A stretch of 64,000 nt of DNA from Actinopolyspora alba (lineage in GTDB: Bacteria > Actinomycetota > Actinomycetes > Mycobacteriales > Pseudonocardiaceae), in NCBI RefSeq assembly GCF_900112765.1, contig NZ_FOMZ01000007.1:272546-336545 (forward strand), given 5' to 3'. Below the pieces are notes generated by a model that ran no database searches, had not been told where the DNA came from, and saw only the letters and a program-made list of their open reading frames with translations. Positions 49,268 to 62,833 of this stretch are shown piece after piece. Within the stretch, counting starts at the first letter, position 1, and each line of letters begins with the position of its first letter. The translations under genes and the position numbers were made by a program.

Positions 49268-49296
49268 TTGACCCCCCGACGCTGATAGCGTACAAG
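49268..49296 (+). promoter_or_regulatory. Promoter of the pyrimidine operon
   Basis: TTGACC (49268-49273), 17-bp spacer, TACAAG (49291-49296). Transcription would start near 49303, giving a leader of about 68 bases that begins with the palindrome CCGGCA-GC-TGCCGG (49304-49317) and contains the PyrR loop. Confidence 0.55.
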
Positions 49297-49337
49297 GCAA
49301 GTCCGGCAGCTGCCGGGCTCCTGGCGTCCTTTAACGG

Positions 49338-49370
49338 CCCGTCCAGTGAGGCGGGGAAGGAGGTCCTTCC
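49338..49370 (+). promoter_or_regulatory. PyrR-binding loop and Shine-Dalgarno-sequestering hairpin
   Basis: The segment 49338-49355 forms CCCG/CGGG around TCCAGTGAGG, matching the PyrR RNA-binding loop consensus (UCCNGNGAGG). Immediately after it, GGAAGG (49355-49360) pairs with CCTTCC (49365-49370), burying the Shine-Dalgarno AAGGAGG directly before the GTG of pyrR. Uridine-nucleotide-bound PyrR would stabilise the first structure and reduce translation, as reported for mycobacterial pyrR; no transcription-attenuator T-tract is seen. Confidence 0.75.
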
Positions 49371-50033
49371 GTGGCGTCACGCCAATCGGCGGACGCGGCG
49401 GTTCCGGCCGGAGAGCGCGAATTGCTTTCGGCCGGTGACGTCGCGCGCACCGTCGCCCGAATGGCCCATCAGATCATCGAGAAGACCGCGCTCGACAGCG
49501 GCGCCGAACACGTCGTGCTGTTGGGGGTTCCCACCAGGGGAGTGCCACTCGCCCGACGTATCGCGGAGCGCATCGCCACCTTCAGCGGTGTCACGGTTCC
49601 GACCGGGGCGTTGGACATCACGCTGTACCGCGACGACCTGCGCCAGCAGCCGAACCGCCCGCTGGAACCGAGCAGCGTGCCCACCGGGGGCGTCGACGAC
49701 GCGCTGGTCGTGCTCGTCGACGACGTGCTGTTCTCCGGCCGCACCGTTCGTTCCGCGCTGGACGCGCTCCGCGACCAGGGGCGTCCCCGTGCGGTGCAGC
49801 TGGCCGTGCTGGTGGATCGCGGGCACCGTGAACTGCCCATCCGCGCCGACTACGTGGGAAAGAACGTGCCGACGGCGCGCAGTGAGGACGTCGCGGTGCG
49901 GCTCACCGAGGTGGACGACACCGACGCGGTGCTGTTGCGTCGCCCGGACACCTCGTCGGGTGCCACCCCCGGGCCGGAGCCGAGTAGTGAACCGGGAACC
50001 GACACAGCCGACTCGGCCGGAGGGAAACAGTGA
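49371..50033 (+). CDS. pyrR: Pyrimidine operon regulatory protein / uracil phosphoribosyltransferase
   Basis: 220 residues; GTG 49371. Senses UMP/UTP and binds the leader RNA of its own operon; also makes UMP from uracil and PRPP. Seen: [49 protein letters not shown], the PRPP loop [20 protein letters not shown], and [19 protein letters not shown]. An unconserved Ser/Pro/Gly-rich tail of about 30 residues follows. Coupled to pyrB by 4 bp. Confidence 0.95.
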   Translation: MASRQSADAAVPAGERELLSAGDVARTVARMAHQIIEKTALDSGAEHVVLLGVPTRGVPLARRIAERIATFSGVTVPTGALDITLYRDDLRQQPNRPLEPSSVPTGGVDDALVVLVDDVLFSGRTVRSALDALRDQGRPRAVQLAVLVDRGHRELPIRADYVGKNVPTARSEDVAVRLTEVDDTDAVLLRRPDTSSGATPGPEPSSEPGTDTADSAGGKQ

Positions 50034-50965
50034 TACGGCATCTGCTCACGGCCGACGGGCTGGACAGCGAGACGGTGAACACGGTGCTCGGTACCGCCGA
50101 CACGCTCAAGCAGACGCTGCTCGGCAGGGAGGTGCGCAAGCTTCCCACCCTGCGTGGCCGCACCGTGATCACCATGTTCTACGAGAACTCGACCCGCACC
50201 AGGGTCTCGTTCGAGGTGGCGGGCAAGTGGATGAGCGCCGACGTGATCAACGTGTCGGCCTCGGGCTCGTCCACCGGTAAGGGCGAGTCGCTGCGGGACA
50301 CCGCGCTCACGCTCTCGGCGGCGGGCGCGGACTGCGTGATCTTGCGACACGGCGCCTCCGGCGCCCCGCACCGCCTCTCGGAGTGGCTGGACCACACCGG
50401 AACGAGAGTCGTCAACGCGGGCGACGGGACGCACGAACACCCCACCCAGGCGCTGCTGGACGCCGCCACGCTGCGGGAACGACTCGGCGAGCTGTCCGGC
50501 AGACGCGTCGGTATCGTCGGTGACCTGCTGCACAGCCGGGTGGCGCGTTCCAACGTGCACCTGCTGCGCACCCTCGGCGCCGAGGTCGTGCTGATCGCGC
50601 CCCCCACGCTGGTTCCCGACGGGATCGAGAGCTGGGGAGCCACCGTCACCCACGAGCTGGATCCGCAGCTGCCCACCCTCGACGCGGTGATGGCGCTGCG
50701 GGTGCAGTCCGAGCGCATGAACGGCGGGTTCTTCCCGACGGCCAGGGAGTACTCGATCGGTTACGGCCTCAACGCCGCGCGCACCGCGAAACTGCCCGAG
50801 CACGCGGTCGTGCTGCACCCGGGACCGATGCTGCGCGGAATGGAGATCGCGCCGCGAGTGGCCGACTCGCCGAGCGCTGCCGTCGAACAGCAGGTTCGGA
50901 ACGGGGTCCACGTGCGAATGGCCGTGCTGTACCACCTGCTTGCCGGAGAGGAGAGCACGGCGTGA
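50030..50965 (+). CDS. pyrB: Aspartate carbamoyltransferase, catalytic chain
   Basis: 311 residues; GTG overlapping the pyrR stop. Makes carbamoyl-aspartate. Seen: carbamoyl-phosphate motif [100 protein letters not shown]. No pyrI regulatory chain is present, which fits the actinobacterial type. Coupled to pyrC by GTGA. Confidence 0.96.
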   Translation: MIRHLLTADGLDSETVNTVLGTADTLKQTLLGREVRKLPTLRGRTVITMFYENSTRTRVSFEVAGKWMSADVINVSASGSSTGKGESLRDTALTLSAAGADCVILRHGASGAPHRLSEWLDHTGTRVVNAGDGTHEHPTQALLDAATLRERLGELSGRRVGIVGDLLHSRVARSNVHLLRTLGAEVVLIAPPTLVPDGIESWGATVTHELDPQLPTLDAVMALRVQSERMNGGFFPTAREYSIGYGLNAARTAKLPEHAVVLHPGPMLRGMEIAPRVADSPSAAVEQQVRNGVHVRMAVLYHLLAGEESTA

Positions 50966-52308
50966 CCGAGAACGAACACCCCGCGGGCGAATCCGGGCGG
51001 CGGGTACTGCTGCGCGAAGTACGCCCCTACGGCACCGGTGATCCGGTGGACCTGTTGATCGACGACGGCGTCGTGGTCGGAATCGGACAGCACTCCGCCA
51101 CCGACGCCGACGAGATCGTCCACGCCGGAGGTGCGGTGCTGCTTCCCGGCTTCGTGGATCTGCACACCCACCTGCGGGAACCGGGCGGGGAGGACGCCGA
51201 GACCGTCGAGAGCGGCTCGACGGCCGCCGCGCTCGGTGGTTACACGGCTGTGCTGGCCATGGCCAACACCGATCCGGTCGCCGACAACGCGGTGGTCGTC
51301 GAGCACGTGCGGCGCCGTGGCCGCGAGGTCGGTCTGGTCGACGTGCGGCCTGTCGGCGCGGTCACGGCCGGGCTGGACGGGAAGCGACTGGCCGAGATCG
51401 GTTCGATGGCGCGTTCCCCCGCCGAGGTCCGCGTGTTCTCCGACGACGGGCACTGCGTGGACGATCCGCTGCTGATGCGGCGGGCGCTGGAGTACACCCG
51501 CGCCTTCGGCGGTGTGGTGGCCCAGCACGCCCAGGACCCGAGGTTGACCCCCGGCTCGCAGGCCCACGAGGGGCCGAACGCCGCGCGGCTCGGGCTGGCG
51601 GGCTGGCCCGCGGCGGCCGAGGAGTCCGTGGTGGCGCGGGACTGCATGCTCGCCGAGCACACCGGCGGCTCGCTGCACGTCTGCCACGTCTCCAGCGCGG
51701 GCACCGCGGAGTTCCTGCGGTGGTGGCGGTCCCGTTCGACGGCGGGCTCGGTCTCGGCGGAGGTCACACCGCACCACCTGCTGCTGACCGACGAGCTGCT
51801 GGAGACCTACGACCCGCTCTACAAGGTCAATCCGCCGTTGCGCACGGACGACGACGTGCACGCGTTGCGCACGGCGCTCGCCGAGGGCGTCGTGGACTGC
51901 GTCGCCACCGATCACGCACCGCACGCCGACCAGGACAAGGACTGCGAGTGGTCGGCCGCCAGGCCGGGCATGCTCGGGTTGCAGACAGCGCTGTCGGTGC
52001 TGGTGCGCACCATGGTCCGCCCCGGTCTGCTGGACTGGCGGGGTGTGGCCCGGGTCCTGAGCGAGACACCCGCCCGCGTCGCGGGGCTGTCCCGGCAGGG
52101 GCGGCCGATCGAGGTCGGGGAACCGGCCAACCTCACCCTGGTCGATCCGGACACCGAGTGGACGGTGCGCGGCGCCGAGCTGGCGAGCACCGCGGTCAAC
52201 ACGCCCTTCGAGGGGATGGTGCTGCCGGGACGCGTGCTGGCAACGATCTCCGAGGGGCGGATCACCGCGCGCGACGGCAAGGTCGAACCGGTGGAAGGGC
52301 GGTCCTGA
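50962..52308 (+). CDS. pyrC: Dihydroorotase
   Basis: 448 residues. Zinc amidohydrolase closing carbamoyl-aspartate to dihydroorotate. Seen: metal His pair in [72 protein letters not shown] and catalytic Asp in [10 protein letters not shown]. Class I (long) form. Its stop overlaps the next ATG by one base. Confidence 0.95.
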   Translation: MTENEHPAGESGRRVLLREVRPYGTGDPVDLLIDDGVVVGIGQHSATDADEIVHAGGAVLLPGFVDLHTHLREPGGEDAETVESGSTAAALGGYTAVLAMANTDPVADNAVVVEHVRRRGREVGLVDVRPVGAVTAGLDGKRLAEIGSMARSPAEVRVFSDDGHCVDDPLLMRRALEYTRAFGGVVAQHAQDPRLTPGSQAHEGPNAARLGLAGWPAAAEESVVARDCMLAEHTGGSLHVCHVSSAGTAEFLRWWRSRSTAGSVSAEVTPHHLLLTDELLETYDPLYKVNPPLRTDDDVHALRTALAEGVVDCVATDHAPHADQDKDCEWSAARPGMLGLQTALSVLVRTMVRPGLLDWRGVARVLSETPARVAGLSRQGRPIEVGEPANLTLVDPDTEWTVRGAELASTAVNTPFEGMVLPGRVLATISEGRITARDGKVEPVEGRS

Positions 52309-52880
52309 TGGCACGAACGCTCTGGGTGATCGGACTGGCGGCCCTCGCGGTCCTGGTCATCTACGGTATGCGCAAGGGTTGGAACAAGCGCAAACGCGGG
52401 CACGACGACCTGGTGGGGTCGTTGCCGGGTGTGCCGCCGGAACTGGACTCGCTGCCCGAGCTGTTGCCCGCCTCGGTGGGACTGTACGTGGGCACCACCG
52501 TCGCCGGTGACTGGCAGAACCGGGTCACCGCGGCGACGCTCGGCAACCGGGCGAACGCCACCGCCAGGCTCTACCGCACCGGTGTGTTGCTGGACCGGTC
52601 CGGCGACGAGCCGCTCTGGATACCGGTTTCGGCGCTGCACGACGCCCGTGTCGATCACAAGCTGGCCAACAAGGTGGTCCCGGGTGTCGGCATGCTGGTG
52701 ATCACGTGGCGCCCGGACGGGTACTCCTCGTCGACCGAGGCGTTCGACAGCGGTTTCCGCCACGGCGACGAGACCGATCCCGCCGAGTGGGTGAGCGCGA
52801 TCAAGGCGTTGCGGCCCACCACGACCACCGATTCCGAGTACGACGACGAGGCCGCGGTTGAGCGGCAGGAGGAAACATGA
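52308..52880 (+). CDS. PH-like-domain membrane protein of the pyr operon
   Basis: 190 residues; ATG shares a base with the pyrC stop. One N-terminal TM segment (LWVIGLAALAVLVIYGMRKG), a linker, then a soluble domain of about 130 residues (SVGLYVGTTVAGDWQNRVTA, RLYRTGVLLDRSGDEPLWIPV, GVGMLVITWRPDGYS) resembling bacterial PH-like folds. A gene of this kind lies between pyrC and carA in mycobacteria and related genera too. No enzymatic role in pyrimidine synthesis is known to me. Overlaps carA by 4 bp. Confidence 0.75.
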   Translation: MARTLWVIGLAALAVLVIYGMRKGWNKRKRGHDDLVGSLPGVPPELDSLPELLPASVGLYVGTTVAGDWQNRVTAATLGNRANATARLYRTGVLLDRSGDEPLWIPVSALHDARVDHKLANKVVPGVGMLVITWRPDGYSSSTEAFDSGFRHGDETDPAEWVSAIKALRPTTTTDSEYDDEAAVERQEET

Positions 52881-53997
52881 CCGCGCAGGCCCCCGCCGCC
52901 CTGGTGTTGGAGGATGGCCGGATCTTTCGCGGCGAGGCCTTCGGCAGTGAGGGCTCTTGCTTCGGTGAGGTCGTCTTCAGCACCGGTATGACGGGCTATC
53001 AGGAGACGTTGACCGATCCCTCGTACCACCGGCAGATCGTGGTGGCCACCGCGCCGCAGATCGGCAACACCGGCTGGAACGACGAGGACGACGAGTCCGG
53101 AAGGATCTGGGTCGCGGGATACGCGGTACGCGACCCCGCGCGCAAGCCGTCCTCGTGGCGTGCCACCCGCTCGCTGCAGGACGAGCTGCGCGATCAGGGC
53201 GTGGTGGGCATAGCCAACCTGGACACCCGTGCCCTGACGCGGCACATCCGGGAACTGGGCGCGATGCGCGCCGGCATCTTCTCCGGCGCGGAGGTCACCG
53301 ACGATCGGGAGATGATCGACCGGGTCGTCTCCGGTGACCGGATGCTGGGTGCCGACCTCGCGGGCGACGTCACCACCACCGAGCCCTACGTGGTGCCCGC
53401 CGTGGGGGAGCGCCGGTTCACGGTCGCGGCGCTGGACATGGGGATCAAGTCCAACACTCCCCGGATGCTCGCCGAACGCGGCATCGAGGTGCACGTGCTG
53501 CCGCTGTCCTCCTCGATGTCCGAGATCGCGGCGGTGGAGCCCGACGGGGTCTTCCTGTCGAACGGTCCCGGCGACCCGGCCACCGCCGACCACGCGGTCG
53601 AGCTGACCAGGGAGATCCTCTCGCGGCGCCTGCCGCTGTTCGGGATCTGCTTCGGCAACCAGATCCTCGGGCGCGCGCTCGGCAGGGGAACCTACAAGCT
53701 TCCCTACGGGCACCGCGGCATCAACATCCCGGTGATCGACTCCGACAGCGGCCGGGTCGCCATCACCGCGCAGAACCACGGGTTCGCCGTGCGCGGCGAG
53801 CCGGGTGAGCGATTCGACACCGAGTTCGGTCGCGCGGTGGTCAGCCACCACTGCGCCAACGACGGGGCCGTCGAGGGCCTGCGGATGCTGGACGCGCCCG
53901 CGTTCAGCGTGCAGTACCACCCCGAGGCCGCCGCCGGGCCGCACGACGCGGCAAACCTGTTCGACTCCTTCGTACGACTGATGAGCGAGGCACGCTG

Positions 53998-53998
<1 letters not shown>
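52877..53998 (+). CDS. carA: Carbamoyl-phosphate synthase small subunit
   Basis: 373 residues. Class I glutaminase that feeds ammonia to CarB. Seen: N-terminal [87 protein letters not shown], nucleophile elbow [15 protein letters not shown] (Cys), and the catalytic His/Glu in [14 protein letters not shown]. Overlaps carB by one base. Confidence 0.96.
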
Positions 53999-57371
<3,373 letters not shown>

Positions 57372-57375
<4 letters not shown>

Positions 57376-58217
57376 CTGTGGTTCACGCGGCCTTCGGGCA
57401 GCGGCTCGCCGAAGCCGTGAACGCTCGGGGGCCGCTCTGCGTGGGGATCGATCCCCATCCCGCGCTGCTGCACGCGTGGGGGCTGGAGGAGACACCCGCG
57501 GGACTGGAGCGGTTCGCGATGACCGTGCTCGAAGCCGTGGGTGAGGAGGTCGCTGTGGTCAAACCGCAGTCCGCCTTCTTCGAGACCTACGGCTCCCGCG
57601 GGCTCGCGGTGCTGGAACGGTTGGTGGCCGAGTGCGCTCAAACGGGCACGCTGGTCGTCCACGACGTCAAACGTGGCGACATCGGGTCCACCATGACCGC
57701 CTACGCCACCGCCTATCTCGACGACTCCTCACCGCTGGCGGCGGACGCGATCACCGTCTCCCCCTACCTGGGGTACGGATCGCTCGCGCCCGCCCTGGGC
57801 ATCGCCGCGCAGACCGGTCGGGGCGTCTTCGTGCTCGCCCGCACCTCCAACCCGGAGGCGGTCGGGTTGCAGCGCTCTGTCACCTCGGAGGGGAAGACGG
57901 TGGCGCAGTCCATCGTGGACGCCGCGGCGGAGAGCAACGCCGGGGCGGAGCCGATGGGGCACGTAGGCGTGGTCACCGGTGCCACGGTGCGGCCGGGCGA
58001 ACTCGATCTAACCGCACTGAACGGCCCCGTGCTCGCCCCAGGGCTGGGCGCGCAGGGGGCCACCGTGCAGGGGCTGCGCTCGGTCTTCGGTGAAACGCTG
58101 CCCAACGTGCTGCCCGCGGCCGCCCGCGAGCTGCTGCGGCACGGCCCCGACGTCGCGGAGATCCGCGCCGCCACCCGGCGGATGCGGGCCGATCTGTCCG
58201 GTGTGTTCGGACGGTGA
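57372..58217 (+). CDS. pyrF: Orotidine 5'-phosphate decarboxylase, type 2
   Basis: 281 residues; ATGA overlap with carB. Decarboxylates OMP to UMP, the last step of the pathway. Seen: [29 protein letters not shown], the catalytic [18 protein letters not shown] (Asp-Lys-Asp), [38 protein letters not shown]. The long (type 2) form is usual in actinobacteria. A strong terminator follows 17 bp after the stop, ending the operon. Confidence 0.95.
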
Positions 58218-58234
58218 ATCTCGTGGGACACCCG

Positions 58235-58271
58235 CACGGCCGGGATTCGTGGTGATTGAATCCCGGCCGTG
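58235..58271 (+). terminator. Terminator of the pyr operon
   Basis: Perfect 14-bp stem CACGGCCGGGATTC (58235-58248) / GAATCCCGGCCGTG (58258-58271) with a 9-base loop. It places the end of the operon right after pyrF and shows that the next frame's upstream extension is not coding. Confidence 0.85.
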
Positions 58272-58368
58272 TCCGACACAGCCACGACGAAGAGCCACGA
58301 ACTCCTCAGATCCCGCGAGGGGGCACCGAAGACCGGGTCGACACGTCGCCGAGTTCCTCCGTACGTCG

Positions 58369-59559
58369 GTGGTTCGGCGTCGGCGCTCCTCGTTCGTGCT
58401 CGCCTCGTTGGTGCTGCTGCTCGCCCTGAGCGCGCTGTGCCTCGTCTACCTGTCAGGCGAAGGGGAGGCCGTCTACCGGATCCGCGGCGATCTGCAGGTG
58501 TACCGCTGGGCGGTTCGCTCCTGGCTGGGCGAGGGACGGATCCCGGACGGATGGGCGCCGTTGAGCAACGGAGTCCTGCTGCCGTGGGTCTACCCGCCGT
58601 TCGCGGTGTTACCGCTGAGCCTGTTCGGCGTCGTGCCGATGTGGGCGGCCACCGTGCTGCTCTGGTCACTGAACGTCCTTTCGCTGGCCGTGGTGATCCA
58701 GCTCGTGACCCGGCACTCCTGGCACTCGGTCGGATCGCGTGGCGCGACCGTTGCGACCGTGGCGGTGCTCTCGCCGAGCCTGCTGCTCGAACCGGTCCAC
58801 GCCGGATTCGGCCAGGGCCAGATCAATATCCTGCTGATGGGGATGATCGCCCTCGACTGCCTGGCGCCGTGGTCGAGATGGCCGCGCGGAGTGCTGGTCG
58901 GTGTCGCCGCCGCCATCAAGCTGACCCCGGCGGCCTTCCTGCTCTTCTTCCTGGCGCGGCGTGACACGCGTGCCGCGCTGCGGACCGTCGTCATCGGACT
59001 GGGGTGCACCGCGCTCGGCTTCGCGGTCGATGCCCGTGCCTCGGTCGACTACTGGCTCCGCACCGGCCCAGCCTCCGAGGTGGCGGGACACCCGCTCAAC
59101 AGCAACCAGTCGGTCATGGGCGCGTTGACGCGGGCCGTGCCGAACTCGTCCTGGCTGTTGGTGTCCTGGGCGATCGTGACCCTGTTCCTGGTCGGGGTGG
59201 TCGTGGCGATACTGCGGCGCTGCGACGCGCCGACCGGCATGGTCTCGGTAGGACTGCTGTCGCTGCTGATCTCACCCACCTCCTGGTCGAACCACTGGGT
59301 CTGGTGCGTTCCCGCGCTGCTGCTGTTGTTCGGAGCGGCGGTACGCCGTGGTGGTCTGCTGCTGCCCGGCGCCGCGCTGCTCACGACGTCGGTGTTCGTC
59401 GTGGCGCCCTATCACTTCCTGCCGCACGGACAACGCCGCGAACTGGCCTGGACGCCGGCGCAGCATTTGATCGGGGATTGTTATGTGCTGCTCGCGATCG
59501 TGGCGTTGCTGTCGCTCTGGTGGTGTCTCCGGAGTGTGGATCCCGCCGTTCGGCGGTGA
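58369..59559 (+). CDS. GT87-like polytopic mannosyltransferase (DUF2029)
   Basis: 396 residues from GTG 58369; the start is uncertain, but upstream sequence runs into the pyr terminator. About ten TM segments. Seen: first loop acidic motif IRGDLQVYRWAVRSWLGEG (catalytic Asp typical of polyprenol-phosphate-mannose-dependent enzymes), LPWVYPPFAVLPLSLFG, GFGQGQINILLMGMIALD, AAAIKLTPAAFLLFF, NQSVMGALTR, ISPTSWSNHWVW. Family members add mannose to PIM, arabinan or other envelope glycolipids. Not part of the pyr operon. Contains a TTA codon at 58609-58611. Confidence 0.82.
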   Translation: MVRRRRSSFVLASLVLLLALSALCLVYLSGEGEAVYRIRGDLQVYRWAVRSWLGEGRIPDGWAPLSNGVLLPWVYPPFAVLPLSLFGVVPMWAATVLLWSLNVLSLAVVIQLVTRHSWHSVGSRGATVATVAVLSPSLLLEPVHAGFGQGQINILLMGMIALDCLAPWSRWPRGVLVGVAAAIKLTPAAFLLFFLARRDTRAALRTVVIGLGCTALGFAVDARASVDYWLRTGPASEVAGHPLNSNQSVMGALTRAVPNSSWLLVSWAIVTLFLVGVVVAILRRCDAPTGMVSVGLLSLLISPTSWSNHWVWCVPALLLLFGAAVRRGGLLLPGAALLTTSVFVVAPYHFLPHGQRRELAWTPAQHLIGDCYVLLAIVALLSLWWCLRSVDPAVRR

Positions 59560-60035
59560 ATGTCACTCGTTCGCTCGATCGCAGGTCGCGCGAACTGTCG
59601 CGACGAGGCGTGATATCGGCCACTCTTCGGTGGGAGACGCTCGAACGGGCGGGGGCGGCCCACCACCGTCCGACGGCGGTTCGAGACCGCCGCGCCGGTT
59701 CCCGTTCTCCGGTGTTCGCGGTTGTGCGCGAGCCTCCGCCGACTGCCCGTTATCGCGGTTACTGACCTGCGATGAATCGCTCAGCGTCGCTCAACCGCCC
59801 GGAAATCGAACAGTTGGGGCCAGTTTTGCCCCGGGTTAGTGCACTTCAGCCTCGTTGTTGGTAGTACTTGCAACGGCCGGTGGTCGTCAGCGTCGTGGGC
59901 GAGCCACCCGACAGGCCGGGCGACGGGAGAACCGATGAAACCGACTCGAAAAAGGCGGCCCCGCGTTGTAGCGAGCTGACCTGGGTCGGTACCGTCGCCG
60001 CACCGATCAAGAAAACCCACATCACGGAGGACATG
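59560..60035. other. Intergenic region upstream of mihF
   Basis: 476 bp, no convincing gene. There is a small hairpin GGGGC-n7-GCCCC (59816-59832), possibly ending the GT87 transcript. The region 59760-59870 is AT-richer and probably contains the mihF promoter, but I cannot place a confident -35/-10 pair. The frame of mihF stays open back to 59868; this extension is unconserved. Confidence 0.4.
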
Positions 60036-60353
60036 GTGGCCCTTCCCCAGCTGACCGAGGAGCAGCGGGCTGCGGCACTCGAAAAGGCGGCTGCCGCCCG
60101 TCGCGCCCGCGCTGAGCTCAAGGAGCGCCTCAAGCGCGGTGGGACCAGCCTGGCCGAGGTCTTGGACAGTGCCGACAACGACGAGACCCTCGGAAAGATG
60201 AAGGTCTCCGCGCTGTTGGAGGCCCTTCCCGGCGTGGGCAAGGTCCGCGCGCAACAGATCATGGAGCGGCTGGAGATCGCTAGCAGCCGCAGGCTTCGTG
60301 GTCTCGGCGAGCGTCAGCGCAAGGCGTTGCTCGCCGAGTTCAACGGGGCGTGA
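60036..60353 (+). CDS. mihF: Actinobacterial integration host factor (mIHF)
   Basis: 105 residues from GTG 60036 (GGAGG at 60026-60030). Nucleoid-associated DNA-binding protein unrelated to E. coli IHF. Seen: LPQLTEEQRAAALEKAAAAR, ELKERLKRGGTSLAEVLDSA, and the H2TH-like LGKMKVSALLEALPGVGKVR, RRLRGLGERQRKALLAEF. Nearly identical to mycobacterial and Streptomyces mIHF. Overlaps the gmk start by 4 bp, as expected from synteny. Confidence 0.95.
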   Translation: MALPQLTEEQRAAALEKAAAARRARAELKERLKRGGTSLAEVLDSADNDETLGKMKVSALLEALPGVGKVRAQQIMERLEIASSRRLRGLGERQRKALLAEFNGA

Positions 60354-60979
60354 TCGACGCGGACGACGGCGTGCTGCCGGGGCGTGCCTCGATGGGTACG
60401 CCCCGGCTCACCGTCGTATCCGGACCTTCCGGTGTGGGCAAGTCGAGCGTGCTCGACGAACTGCGGAAACAGGCACCGGATATCTACTTCAGCGTGTCCG
60501 TGACCACCCGTCCCGCCCGTTCCGGGGAGATCGACGGGGTTCACTACCACTTCGTCGACCGTGCCGAGTTCGAACGCATGGTCGCGGCGGGCGAGATGTT
60601 GGAGTACGCCCGATACGCGGGCAACTACTACGGCACTCCCCGCGCGCCGGTCGAGCGTGCGCTCGCGGCCGGTCGTCCCGCCGTGCTGGAGATCGAACTG
60701 CAGGGCGCTCGTCAGGTGCGGCGGAGCATGCCCGACGCCCGGCTGGTGATGCTGCTGCCGCCGTCCTGGGACGACCTGGTTCATCGGCTCACCGGGCGGA
60801 TGACCGAGGACTCCGAGGTGGTGCGCCAGCGCCTGGAAACGGCCCGTGCCGAACTGGCCGCCCGTACCGAGTTCGATGCCACCGTGGTCAACGCCGATGT
60901 GCGGAAAGCGGTGGACGAGTTGGTACGATTGATAGTCGGTCCCCCTCCCGGGCAGCCGCTGCCCTCGAACGATCGGTAG
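60350..60979 (+). CDS. gmk: Guanylate kinase
   Basis: 209 residues from GTG 60350; an internal ATG (60392) would give 195. Phosphorylates GMP to GDP. Seen: P-loop VVSGPSGVGKSSVLDELR, SVSVTTRPARSGEIDGVHYH, FERMVAAGEMLEYARYAGNYYG, AVLEIELQGARQVRR, MLLPPSWDDLVHRL. Coupled to mihF by GTGA. Confidence 0.95.
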   Translation: MIDADDGVLPGRASMGTPRLTVVSGPSGVGKSSVLDELRKQAPDIYFSVSVTTRPARSGEIDGVHYHFVDRAEFERMVAAGEMLEYARYAGNYYGTPRAPVERALAAGRPAVLEIELQGARQVRRSMPDARLVMLLPPSWDDLVHRLTGRMTEDSEVVRQRLETARAELAARTEFDATVVNADVRKAVDELVRLIVGPPPGQPLPSNDR

Positions 60980-61144
60980 ACGTCGCGCGATCCGGTCGCT
61001 TCGGCGACGCCGCGGGGCGGAGTGTTTCACCCGAGCGGTCCCTTCGAGTGCCGTCCGGTGGTTCGATACGGTTCCGCGCGCCGGGCCGGTGGGGACTCGG
61101 ACCGACCAATTTGATCGCCGTCGGAGAGCACAGGAGCCACACAC

Positions 61145-61462
61145 GTGAGCATCCCCAACTCGCTGACCGCCTTCCCCGGCGGCCAGTCTGCCAACATCCA
61201 GTCCCAGTCGAGCAGCGGCGCGGCCGAGGGAATCACCGACCCGCCCATCGACGATCTGCTGCACAACGTCAGCTCCAAGTACGCGCTGGCCATCTTCGCC
61301 GCCAAGCGGGCCAGGCAGATCCAGGACTACTACGCCCAACTCGGCGAGGGGCTGCTGGAGTACGTGGGGCCGCTGGTCGAGCCGGGTCCGAGGGAGAAGC
61401 CGCTTTCCATCGCGCTCCGTGAGATCCACGCGGGTGTGTTGCAGCACTCCGAGGGCGCGTGA
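61145..61462 (+). CDS. rpoZ: RNA polymerase omega subunit
   Basis: 105 residues; GTG 61145 with AGGAG 10 bases upstream. Small RNAP assembly subunit. Seen: the omega core [20 protein letters not shown] and [21 protein letters not shown], followed by an actinobacterial C-terminal part ([20 protein letters not shown]). A 165-bp gap separates it from gmk. Overlaps coaBC by 4 bp. Confidence 0.95.
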   Translation: MSIPNSLTAFPGGQSANIQSQSSSGAAEGITDPPIDDLLHNVSSKYALAIFAAKRARQIQDYYAQLGEGLLEYVGPLVEPGPREKPLSIALREIHAGVLQHSEGA

Positions 61463-62721
61463 GCGACGAGCAGGGGGCGCGTGACGCGCCCCGCGTCGTT
61501 CTCGGGGTGGGCGGTGGCGTCGCCGCCTACAAGGCGTGCGAAGTGCTGCGCGGGCTGACCGAGAGCGGGCACGACGTTCGGGTGGCTCCCACCGCCGCCG
61601 CGTTGCGCTTCGTCGGAGCGGCCACGTTCGAGGCGCTGTCAGGACATCCGGCGCGGACCGACGTGTTCGACGACGTGCCCGAGGTGCCCCACGTGCGGCT
61701 GGGTCAGCGGGCGGATCTGGTGGTGGTCGCTCCCGCCACCGCTGACCTGCTCGCCCGGGCCGCCAACGGGCTCGCCGACGATCTGCTCACCTCGACGCTG
61801 CTCACCGCGCACTGTCCGGTGCTGTTGGTGCCCGCCATGCACACCGAGATGTGGGAGCACCCGGCGACCCGACACAACGTCGAGCTGCTGCGTTCCAGGG
61901 GAGTCGTGGTCGCCGAACCGGACAGCGGACGACTGACCGGGTCCGATTCGGGCAGGGGGCGCCTGCCCGATCCCGGTGAGATCGTCGATCTCGCGCGGTT
62001 GCTGCTGGCCGAGCCCGCGGGGCTACCCCGTGACCTCGAAGGGCGGCGTGTCGTCGTTTCGGCCGGCGGGACACGTGAACCGCTGGACCCGGTGCGCTAC
62101 CTGGGCAACCGTTCCAGCGGTAGACAGGGGTTCGCCCTGGCCCGAGTCGCGGCGCATCGCGGTGCCGAGGTCACGCTGGTCGCCGCGAACACGGCCGATC
62201 TCGTGGTCCCGGCCGGGGTGCGACTCCGACGGGTCGGCACCGCCGAGGAGCTCCGCTCGGAGCTGCTCGAGGTCGCCGACGGTTCCGACGCGGTGGTGAT
62301 GTCGGCCGCCGTGGCCGACTTCCGGCCCTCCGAGAGTGCCGAGCACAAGATCAAGAAGAACGAGGGCGAACCACCACCGGTCCGGCTCGAGCGCAATCCG
62401 GACGTGCTGGGGGAGTTGGTCGAGCAGCGATCGAACGGTCGGCTGCGTGCCGGGGTGATCGCCGGATTCGCGGCCGAAACCGGAGACCCGGACACCACGG
62501 TGCTGGAGTACGGTCGCAAGAAGCTCGCGCGCAAGGAGTGCGACCTGCTGGTGGTCAACGCGGTCGGCGACGGTCGTGCCTTCGAGGTCGAGGACAACGC
62601 GGGATGGCTGCTGGCTTCCTCGGGCGCGGAGCGCCCCGTGCCGCACGGCTCCAAGACGTTGCTCGCATCCAGGGTTTGGGACGCCGTTGTCGAGCGGTTC
62701 GCTGCGGCCCCGGATCACTGA
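61459..62721 (+). CDS. coaBC: Bifunctional phosphopantothenoylcysteine decarboxylase/synthetase
   Basis: 420 residues. Two consecutive steps of coenzyme A synthesis. CoaC flavoprotein half (residues about 1-185): [58 protein letters not shown]. CoaB half: [73 protein letters not shown] start overlapping the rpoZ stop. TAGAAT right after its stop (62724-62729) may be the -10 of metK. Confidence 0.95.
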   Translation: MSDEQGARDAPRVVLGVGGGVAAYKACEVLRGLTESGHDVRVAPTAAALRFVGAATFEALSGHPARTDVFDDVPEVPHVRLGQRADLVVVAPATADLLARAANGLADDLLTSTLLTAHCPVLLVPAMHTEMWEHPATRHNVELLRSRGVVVAEPDSGRLTGSDSGRGRLPDPGEIVDLARLLLAEPAGLPRDLEGRRVVVSAGGTREPLDPVRYLGNRSSGRQGFALARVAAHRGAEVTLVAANTADLVVPAGVRLRRVGTAEELRSELLEVADGSDAVVMSAAVADFRPSESAEHKIKKNEGEPPPVRLERNPDVLGELVEQRSNGRLRAGVIAGFAAETGDPDTTVLEYGRKKLARKECDLLVVNAVGDGRAFEVEDNAGWLLASSGAERPVPHGSKTLLASRVWDAVVERFAAAPDH

Positions 62722-62833
62722 GCCTAGAATTCGTACCGAGACGTCGGATTGCTCGGTCACGTGAGCGGGTGCTGTCCGCGACTCCCGGGCCAATGCCCGA
62801 CGTCACCAGCCGCGCGGTGCGATGAGGTTTGTC

